Notes under the pieces: generated by a model | The model's database searches: none | What the model saw: only the letters and a program-made list of their open reading frames with translations | What the model was told of the DNA's origin: nothing | Source: Armatimonadota bacterium | GTDB taxonomy: Bacteria > Armatimonadota > DTGP01 > JAHWJO01 | Length of the DNA stretch: 5,099 nt | NCBI GenBank assembly: GCA_019348365.1 | Contig: JAHWJO010000376.1 | Span: forward strand, 1 to 5,099 | Direction: 5' to 3' | Program-made: the position numbers and the translations under genes | Shown here: piece by piece, positions 1 through 3,810 of the stretch | Numbering within the stretch: the first letter of the stretch is position 1 | Layout: each line of letters begins with the position of its first letter

Positions 1-1
1 T

Positions 2-475
2 TACATCTCCTACCGGCCCGTCAACCTGCATGGGATCGCCTCCCTTGCGTTCCGGGTTTCGTCCGCTGGCGCAGGCGGGAGGATCGAGGTCCGCGCGGAC
101 TCTCCCGCCGGGCCGCTCGTCAGCGCCGTCGAGGTGCCCCTGACGGGAGGCTGGGACACCCACACGACCGTCACCGCACCGGTTCGGGACCCCGGCGGCG
201 TTCGCGAGCTGTTCCTCGTCTTCCTGAACGAGCCGGGCAATCCAAGCCTGTTCAACCTCGACTGGGTGGAATTCAACCGGGCGCCGATCCGAGGAGGGGA
301 CCTCAATCGGGACGGCTTCGTGAACGTGCAGGATGCGGTCGTCGCGTTGCGGATGATCGTGGGTTTTCAGCCGGTCGCCCCTTTTGACCTGGAGACCGGG
401 GACATGAACGGGGATGGGGCCATCGACATCCGGGATGTGGTGGCGATCCTCGCCCTTGCCCTGAACCTTCCGTAG
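2..475 (+). CDS. Secreted protein, C-terminal part: CBM6-like domain followed by a type I dockerin (5' end outside window)
   Basis: The reading frame is open from the first complete codon at base 2 to TAG at 473-475, giving 157 residues; the N-terminus lies upstream of the window. Residues 1 to about 92 look like the end of a family 6 carbohydrate-binding module: an IEVRADSP strand, a GGW(D)TH-TTV turn, an LFLVF strand and the closing FNLDWVEF strand, all typical of this beta-sandwich. After a short RAPIRGG linker come two F-hand calcium-binding repeats, residues 100-111 (DLNRDGFVNVQD) and 134-145 (DMNGDGAIDIRD). Each has acidic or Asn ligands at loop positions 1, 3, 5, 9 and 12 and is followed by a hydrophobic helix, which is the type I dockerin pattern. 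Such domains bind cohesins in cellulosomes but also occur in scattered non-cellulosomal bacteria. The catalytic or main domain is not visible, so substrate and activity are unknown. A role at the cell surface or outside the cell is inferred from the domains. Confidence 0.9.
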   Translation, partial: YISYRPVNLHGIASLAFRVSSAGAGGRIEVRADSPAGPLVSAVEVPLTGGWDTHTTVTAPVRDPGGVRELFLVFLNEPGNPSLFNLDWVEFNRAPIRGGDLNRDGFVNVQDAVVALRMIVGFQPVAPFDLETGDMNGDGAIDIRDVVAILALALNLP

Positions 476-507
476 CGGGCCGGGGTTCTCCGAGGGGATA
501 TTATTGC

Positions 508-641
508 AGGACTTACGCAAAGACAACGGCATCTGTCATTCTGAGCGCCAGCGAAGGATCTGCGTTTTATCCCTGGAGTACACGCAGATCCTTCGCTGGC
601 GCTCAGAATGACAGAATCTTCCAAATCTATGCGCAAGTCCT
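508..641. repeat. MITE-like element 1: outer terminal inverted repeats around a 34-bp perfect palindrome
   Basis: The outer ends are AGGACTTACGCA (508-519) and TGCGCAAGTCCT (630-641), which are inverted copies matching at 11 of 12 bases. Inside lies a perfect 34-bp inverted repeat, 532-565 against 582-615, with a 16-base loop. The arm begins CTGTCATTCTGAGCGCCAGC. The element is 134 bp and has no coding capacity. Terminal inverted repeats with a non-coding, self-complementary interior are the hallmark of miniature inverted-repeat transposable elements. I could not find a clear target-site duplication next to 508 or 641, which may reflect age or a transposase that leaves none. The palindrome could also end transcription of the upstream dockerin gene, for which I see no other terminator. 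Confidence 0.8.
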
Positions 642-647
642 CATAAA

Positions 648-688
648 GAGAACAAAACGAGCCGGTCGACACAGGCATCGACTGGCTC
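648..688 (-). terminator. Intrinsic terminator of the TSUP gene
   Basis: On the minus strand an 11-bp stem (GAGCCAGTCGA, 688-678, with TCGACCGGCTC, 669-659; one G-U-type mismatch) closes an 8-base loop. It is followed directly by the T-rich run GTTTTGTTCTCTT (658-646). It starts about 33 bases downstream of the TSUP stop codon and faces the right way to end that transcript. Confidence 0.8.
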
Positions 689-720
689 GAAGAGGGTTGG
701 GATTTCATCGAGAAAGCGGG

Positions 721-1077
721 TCATTTCCCGAAAAACATCTTGATGGCGACGAGGACGAGGAAGACGGCGAAGAGCTTGTTCACTACGTCTTTTGGGAGGC
801 CGACGACCAGCTTCGCCCCGATGACCGAGCCGAAGAAGAGGCCCATGGCGATCAGCAGGGAGGCCTGGAAGTTGACGTTGCCGGCTTTGTAATGCGTGAG
901 CAGCCCGAGAATCCCCACCGGCAGGATGATCACGCCCAGCGAGGTTCCGATGGCCTGCTTGGTCTCGAAGCCCAGAAACGCGACCAGGCTCGGCACGATG
1001 ATCAATCCGCCGCCGATCCCGAACATGCCGGACAGGATTCCTGCGGCCAGCCCGATCAGCGCCAGCGCAATAGTCAT
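721..1077 (-). CDS. Half-size TauE/SafE (TSUP) family membrane transporter subunit
   Basis: This 118-residue, very hydrophobic protein has the N-terminal TSUP signature: GLAAGILSG followed by GIGGGLIIVP at residues 20-29. About four membrane helices can be placed, roughly residues 2-17, 22-37, 43-62 with the adjoining segment 71-92, and 101-117. TSUP proteins are inner-membrane carriers often linked to export or uptake of sulfite, sulfoacetate, sulfate or other organic anions; no substrate can be read here. Full-length members are about 250 residues with two homologous halves. This is one half with its own start, stop and terminator, and half-size members exist that presumably act as dimers. 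ATG at 1077 is chosen because GGGAG (1089-1085) sits 7 bases upstream. A GTG at 1134 would add 19 mostly polar residues without a ribosome binding site. The gene lies alone on its strand between two MITE-like elements. Confidence 0.88.
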   Translation of the reverse strand: MTIALALIGLAAGILSGMFGIGGGLIIVPSLVAFLGFETKQAIGTSLGVIILPVGILGLLTHYKAGNVNFQASLLIAMGLFFGSVIGAKLVVGLPKDVVNKLFAVFLVLVAIKMFFGK

Positions 1078-1084
1078 GAACAGT

Positions 1085-1089
1085 CTCCC
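1085..1089 (-). promoter_or_regulatory. Shine-Dalgarno GGGAG fixing the TSUP start at 1077
   Basis: On the minus strand GGGAG is followed by 7 bases and then ATG at 1077. A small GC-rich hairpin, GGAGGG with CCCTCC (1114-1109 and 1103-1098, 5-base loop), lies just upstream and hides a second GGAGG. This supports 1077 over the in-frame GTG at 1134. Confidence 0.7.
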
Positions 1090-1146
1090 GAAGACGCGGA
1101 GGGCGGCTCCCTCCTGGTCACGATACACCGACACCGGATACGCCCC

Positions 1147-1326
1147 AGGACTTACGAAAAGCCACTCGTCTTCATCATTCTGAGGCTCTTCTGTCCATCT
1201 GAGCTTCTTCTGTCATTCTGAGCGAAGCGAAGAATCTGCGTGCAACTTCATATTCGCCAGAGCGCAAACGCAGATCCTTCGCTTCGCTCAGGATGACAGG
1301 TTTGACAAAGTAGATGCATCAGTCCT
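1147..1326. repeat. MITE-like element 2: diverged relative of the element at 508-641
   Basis: The left end AGGACTTACGAA (1147-1158) shares its first ten bases with the left end of element 1. The right end TGCATCAGTCCT (1315-1326) is an imperfect inverted partner, 9 of 12 bases. The interior palindrome pairs 1210-1241 with 1268-1299 at 30 of 32 positions, and both mismatches are G-U compatible. Its arm, CTGTCATTCTGAGCGAAGCG and onward, is the same family as the element 1 arm but differs at a few bases, so the two copies are not a recent duplication. The 180-bp length comes from extra sequence in the left half (see 1172-1228). There is no ORF worth calling. It sits 69 bp upstream of the TSUP start codon. 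Confidence 0.75.
1172..1228. repeat. Three degenerate 19-bp tandem copies inside element 2
   Basis: The three consecutive 19-mers are TCATCATTCTGAGGCTCTT (1172-1190), CTGTCCATCTGAGCTTCTT (1191-1209) and CTGTCATTCTGAGCGAAGC (1210-1228). They share the frame CTGTCATTCTGAG. The third is the start of the palindrome arm, so the arm's end appears to have been duplicated twice outward. This explains why element 2 is longer than element 1. Confidence 0.6.
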
Positions 1327-1371
1327 ACGCCAAACAAGCAGGCCGGATACAACGGATTGTGGGGTGGAGAA

Positions 1372-1409
1372 CGCACAAAAGGGAACCCCGTGGGGTTCCC
1401 TTTTGTGTG
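1372..1409 (-). terminator. Strong intrinsic terminator, nearly symmetric and possibly bidirectional
   Basis: A perfect 16-bp stem pairs 1374-1389 with 1392-1407. The core is GGGAACCCC with GGGGTTCCC around a minimal loop, flanked by AAAA on one side and TTTT on the other, so it reads as a terminator on either strand. I assign it to the minus strand because a promoter and a folded region lie directly upstream on that strand. On the plus strand no gene or promoter precedes it after 475. Confidence 0.8.
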
Positions 1410-1410
1410 A

Positions 1411-1499
1411 TGCGGCGGCTTCTGAGGTGACAGGTACTCCTGATCGGCTGAGGAGAAGATTCGTTCCTCCGTGCGCTTTACCTCGCGTGCCCGGCCGCA
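1411..1499 (-). ncRNA. Candidate structured leader RNA or small RNA, class not recognised
   Basis: Read on the minus strand this stretch folds as nested helices. P1 is TGCGGC (1499-1494) with GCCGCA (1416-1411). P2 is GAGGT (1484-1480) with ACCTC (1428-1424). Inside P2 are two hairpins: GGAGGA (1470-1465) with TTCTCC (1457-1452), and CAGG (1442-1439) with CCTG (1434-1431). The result is a three-way junction. It ends one base before the terminator stem region at 1409, and a sigma70-like promoter lies about 90 bases upstream. This promoter, fold, terminator order is that of a riboswitch or attenuator, or of a free small RNA. I compared it from memory with the common riboswitch, T-box, SRP, 6S and tRNA patterns and matched none. 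The helices are found by eye only, without covariation, so this remains a hypothesis. Confidence 0.35.
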
Positions 1500-1588
1500 A
1501 GATCCGATATTCAGTTGTTCGTTGGTTTCCCTTTTATTGTTTTAGACTTCCTGTCTTCCGGACATGGTTTACCCCGGCCCTCCTCTCC

Positions 1589-1617
1589 CTTAAACCTCTT
1601 TTATCAAATCTTTTCAA
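1589..1617 (-). promoter_or_regulatory. Sigma70-like promoter reading leftward toward the structured region
   Basis: On the minus strand, TTGAAA (1617-1612, 5 of 6 to the -35 consensus) is separated by exactly 17 bases from TTTAAG (1594-1589, 4 of 6 to the -10 consensus). It lies in a locally AT-rich stretch of otherwise GC-rich DNA. Transcription would start near 1582 and run through the candidate leader. The same AT-rich stretch probably also serves the divergent gene at 1666. Confidence 0.45.
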
Positions 1618-1665
1618 AACTTTTCCGATTTTCGGTACTCCTATAACTTTCGTAATAATGAAGCC

Positions 1666-1866
1666 ATGGAACGGCGCACGGACAAACGCTGCCCCTTCTG
1701 TGGGGAGGGCTTGCGGGAAGAGGCCGTCTTCTGCCGGTACTGCAATCGGGACCTGGAGGACGAGGAGTTCCTTCGCTCCCGCGTGCGGGTCCGGCAGATG
1801 GCGATGCTCCTCCTGGCGATCTTCGGGATCGGGGTCCTTCTGGCCCTGATCGGATCGCTCCGTTAG
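1666..1866 (+). CDS. Small zinc-ribbon protein with one C-terminal membrane helix
   Basis: The product has 66 residues. Residues 9-26 hold CPFCG (Cys9, Cys12), then ten residues, then CRYCN (Cys23, Cys26), a four-cysteine zinc-ribbon knuckle pair. A charged linker (about residues 29-44, ending RSRVRVRQ) leads to a single hydrophobic helix at about 46-64. The positive residues before the helix suggest that the zinc ribbon faces the cytoplasm. Such short zinc-ribbon plus helix proteins are common and mostly uncharacterised; partners and function are unknown. The start ATG at 1666 has only a weak GAAG upstream. A TATAAC (1642-1647) about 18 bases upstream suggests a short 5' leader, though I see no convincing -35. 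The gene is divergent from the candidate minus-strand leader and about 64 bases before the ferredoxin gene, with no terminator between them, so co-transcription is possible. Confidence 0.75.
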   Translation: MERRTDKRCPFCGEGLREEAVFCRYCNRDLEDEEFLRSRVRVRQMAMLLLAIFGIGVLLALIGSLR

Positions 1867-1903
1867 GAAATCGGGAGATTGGGGAGTTAGGAAATTAGGG
1901 AGT
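1862..1903 (+). repeat. Purine-rich direct repeat, two copies, spanning the end of the zinc-ribbon gene
   Basis: GTTAGGAAATCGGGAGAT (1862-1879) and GTTAGGAAATTAGGGAGT (1886-1903) are near-identical 18-mers with a 24-base period. The first copy contains the TAG stop codon of the upstream gene. The plus strand here is almost pure A, G and T. It resembles in style, but not in exact sequence, the repeats at 2511-2664. Confidence 0.6.
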
Positions 1904-1930
1904 TCGGATGGGGGCGACTTCTTTGAGGGC

Positions 1931-2506
1931 ATGCCAGAGGGGAACCGGGTAACAGCGATGAGTGATCACAGCGTCCCCTCCGATGAAACGCCGATGGAGG
2001 AGCTGGAGGAAGCGGTCTCCGGCATGACTCCGGCGACGGAGACCGGGAAGTGGACCCCGGACCGGTGCAGCCGTATCGCGACGGCGCTCGGGGTCGGGCA
2101 TTACCAGCGGCATATGTTCATCTGCATCGGGCCGGACTGCTGCACTCCGGAACAGGGGGCGGAAAGCTGGAGCTATCTCAAATCCCGCCTGAAAGAGCTG
2201 AAGCTCGTCAACGGCCCCGTGTACCGCACAAAGGTGGGCTGCTTCCGGGTCTGCAAGGGCGGCCCCATCGCCGTGGTGTACCCGGAGGGGACCTGGTACT
2301 GCGGCGTCACCCCGGAGGTCTGCGAGCGGATCATCCAGGAGCACCTGATCGGGGGGAAGCCGGTGGAGGCGCACATGATCGGCGCGAACCCGATCACCCA
2401 CCCTCTCGGCGAGCCGCTGCTGGAAAAAGAGATTGCCACCTACGACCCCGATACGGACGCTAACGTCAAGCGCCTCCGCGAAGAGGAATTCAACCCCTCT
2501 CTATGA
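1931..2506 (+). CDS. Thioredoxin-like [2Fe-2S] ferredoxin
   Basis: The 191-residue protein carries a thioredoxin-fold ferredoxin domain at about residues 58-145. It opens with the strand RHMFICIGPDCC (Cys65, Cys70, Cys71), continues through a WSYLKSRLKEL helix to VYRTKVGCFRVCKGGP (Cys104 and Cys108, the C-x3-C pair), and then the strand IAVVYPEGTWYCGV. This is the ligand layout of the Aquifex/NuoE-like [2Fe-2S] group, which carries electrons in the cytoplasm. Cys65 with Cys70 or Cys71 would supply the other two ligands. There are extra cysteines at 46, 124 and 131. The N-terminal 45 residues are acidic and probably flexible, and the C-terminal 45 are an unassigned tail. The redox partner is unknown and no hydrogenase or dehydrogenase gene is adjacent. 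The start is uncertain: ATG 1931 has GAGGG too close, and ATG 1958 (MSDHSV) also lacks a well-spaced ribosome binding site. Confidence 0.88.
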   Translation: MPEGNRVTAMSDHSVPSDETPMEELEEAVSGMTPATETGKWTPDRCSRIATALGVGHYQRHMFICIGPDCCTPEQGAESWSYLKSRLKELKLVNGPVYRTKVGCFRVCKGGPIAVVYPEGTWYCGVTPEVCERIIQEHLIGGKPVEAHMIGANPITHPLGEPLLEKEIATYDPDTDANVKRLREEEFNPSL

Positions 2507-2510
2507 GGAA

Positions 2511-2664
2511 TCCAGGAAACCAGGAATTCAGGAACCCCCTTGATGAGGAAGGCAGGAAGAAAGGAATTCAGGAAAACCCCTCTACAGAAGAGGTGAAGGG
2601 GTATTCCATCTTCTCTCCTCCCTCCTCCATCTTCAAGCTCTTTCCTGAATTCCTGAATTCCTGA
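2511..2664. repeat. Purine-rich AGGAATTC direct repeats and their inverted copies between convergent genes
   Basis: The plus strand has AGGAATTCAGGAA-type units at 2522-2534 and 2562-2575, with looser CCAGGAA and GCAGGAA units around them. The pyrimidine complement, TTTCCTGAATTCCTGAATTCCTGA, occupies 2641-2664. The segment 2562-2575 pairs perfectly with 2641-2654 (14 bp), enclosing about 65 bases. The 167-base gap between the two convergent stop codons is filled almost entirely by these repeats and by a CT-rich run (2603-2640). I see no gene in it. Confidence 0.65.
2570..2602. terminator. Possible bidirectional terminator between the convergent ferredoxin and peptidase genes
   Basis: CCTCT (2579-2583) pairs with AGAGG (2589-2593) around a 5-base loop. 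An alternative outer pairing is CCCCT (2577-2581) with AGGGG (2597-2601). On the minus strand the hairpin is followed by GGTTTTCC, a short T run; on the plus strand it is followed by a CT-rich stretch. The stem is short, so this is a moderate call. The larger repeat hairpin around it may also contribute. Confidence 0.4.
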
Positions 2665-2673
2665 TGGGTTCCT

Positions 2674-3699
2674 TTACTCCGTGTTCGGCCTCAACCCGGA
2701 GTGGTAGTCCAGCTCGTCGTCGGGCTCCACGATATCCGGCGGCTCGTCTTCATCGGCTGAATCATCTCTCGGCTCGTCCTCCTCTTCGATGTGGCGGTGA
2801 CGGTTTCTCACCCGCTGGTACGCCATCCACATGGCCCAGATCATCATCAGCCCGGTCGCGGGGAAGTAGAAAAGCTGGATCCATTCGAGGAGGCCCCGGC
2901 GCACGAGGGTGGATCTCCAGCCCTGGGCGAACTCCTCGGAATCGATGCCGGTGGCCTTGCGGAACGCGGTGGAGTAGCTGTCTCCCTGCCGCATCCGGTC
3001 CAGGAGCCGCTGCACCCCCTCCCAGCCGAACAGCTCCACGAAGTACGCCACCGCCGAATAGGAGGCGGCATAGGCCACGCCGGACTCCTCCCCACGCGGA
3101 AAACGATCCGCCAGTTGCCGCAGCTCGGGAAGCGCCCCGGCCCCACGCGCCTCCCGCACCCGCTCCTCCGCCGCCGGGTCGTCCGGCTGCCCCGCGACCT
3201 GCGCGAGTCCCTCGTTGAACCAGGTCGGGAGGGTGCCGATGCGGGGGCCGAGGCCGAGCGCGAGGACGGAATGGACGATCTCGTGGCGGAGGGTGCGCTT
3301 CGCGTTGGCGAACAGGCCGGAGACATCGAGCTCGATCCGGCCATCGGCATAATGGGACTGCCCGACGACGAGGTCGTGAGGCCGGACCCCCGCCGCCTCG
3401 CGGAAATCCCGGTGCTGGAAGTAGAGGTAAAGGGGAATTTTCTGCCGGGGACGGAGGTCGAGCTTTTCCGTGATCTCTCCGTAAGCCTCTTCGGCCCGCT
3501 TCCCCCATGCCTCCGCCTTTCCACCCGCCGACGCGGGGGCGTTGACGACGAAATGGGGGGTCGCCATGACCTTCCAGGGAGCCGCAGCCGAAGGGGAGGC
3601 CGCGCTCCAGAAGCCCGTGAGGCTCAGGAGCAGCAGAACGAGGAGAGAGGCGGATCGGCAGCAGCCACGAACCCCAAGGGGAGAGAAGAATCGTTTCAC
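2674..3699 (-). CDS. Exported, membrane-anchored peptidase MA-like zincin metallopeptidase
   Basis: The 341-residue protein starts at GTG (3699). Residues 1-40 form a signal peptide: basic MKRFF, hydrophobic LLVLLLLSLTGF, then an AxA-type site near SAAA. The catalytic domain follows, with HEIVH at 139-143 supplying two zinc-binding histidines and the general-base glutamate. WFNEG at 160-164 gives the likely third ligand, Glu163. This spacing, and the TLRHEIVH...LPTWFNEGLA context, match the peptidase MA-like family. A YSAVAYFVELFGWEGVQRLLDRM segment (about 214-236) is also typical. One membrane helix lies at about 273-294, followed by basic YQRVRNRHRH and a strongly acidic 37-residue tail. 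By the positive-inside rule the protease domain is periplasmic and the tail cytoplasmic. The substrate is unknown. It is convergent with the ferredoxin gene and has its own promoter. Confidence 0.88.
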   Translation of the reverse strand: MKRFFSPLGVRGCCRSASLLVLLLLSLTGFWSAASPSAAAPWKVMATPHFVVNAPASAGGKAEAWGKRAEEAYGEITEKLDLRPRQKIPLYLYFQHRDFREAAGVRPHDLVVGQSHYADGRIELDVSGLFANAKRTLRHEIVHSVLALGLGPRIGTLPTWFNEGLAQVAGQPDDPAAEERVREARGAGALPELRQLADRFPRGEESGVAYAASYSAVAYFVELFGWEGVQRLLDRMRQGDSYSTAFRKATGIDSEEFAQGWRSTLVRRGLLEWIQLFYFPATGLMMIWAMWMAYQRVRNRHRHIEEEDEPRDDSADEDEPPDIVEPDDELDYHSGLRPNTE

Positions 3700-3705
3700 A
3701 TGCCG

Positions 3706-3734
3706 ATTGTAGCGGCAGCAGCGGGCCGAGTCGA
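3706..3734 (-). promoter_or_regulatory. Promoter of the peptidase gene, placing transcription start at the GTG codon
   Basis: On the minus strand TCGACT (3734-3729, 4 of 6 to the -35 consensus) is followed after exactly 17 bases by TACAAT (3711-3706, 5 of 6 to the -10 consensus). Seven bases downstream of the -10 lies 3699, the first base of the GTG start codon. There is no Shine-Dalgarno sequence. The arrangement predicts a leaderless or nearly leaderless mRNA. Confidence 0.5.
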
Positions 3735-3810
3735 GGAAACGGGAAAGGGAGCGGACAAGATGGAAGCGCCTTCCTTCCCCGTGATCCCCGGTGGGGGCGA
3801 CTGATTGCCG

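Noticed and set aside
1134..1134. GTG at 1134 as the TSUP start
   Set aside because: It has no ribosome binding site and adds a polar stretch before the first membrane helix. ATG 1077 has GGGAG at good spacing.
697..1221. A 174-codon open frame on the plus strand opposite the TSUP gene
   Set aside because: It is the reverse shadow of a clear membrane protein in GC-rich DNA. Its product is hydrophilic low-complexity sequence, and it runs into the palindromic element.
508..1326. Recurring CTGTCATTCTGAGCG units considered as a CRISPR array
   Set aside because: The units are inverted palindrome arms in two places with a gene between them. There is no regular spacer length and no cas gene.
1411..1499. 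tRNA or degenerate tRNA, suggested by ACGAATC in a hairpin loop
   Set aside because: The loop and stem lengths do not fit a T-arm, there is no acceptor stem of 7 bp, and no anticodon arm can be placed.
1288..1500. 70-codon minus-strand frame crossing the candidate leader, considered as a leader peptide
   Set aside because: It runs through the terminator hairpin and into the repeat element, has no ribosome binding site, and the product has no features.
3700..3701. ATG overlapping the peptidase GTG start (3701-3699)
   Set aside because: It reads ATG TGA and stops at once, so it cannot be the start codon.
3770..3810. GC-rich CCCC/GGGG pairing after the propeller stop considered as an intrinsic terminator
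   Set aside because: The stem is only about 4 bp and no T run follows on the minus strand.
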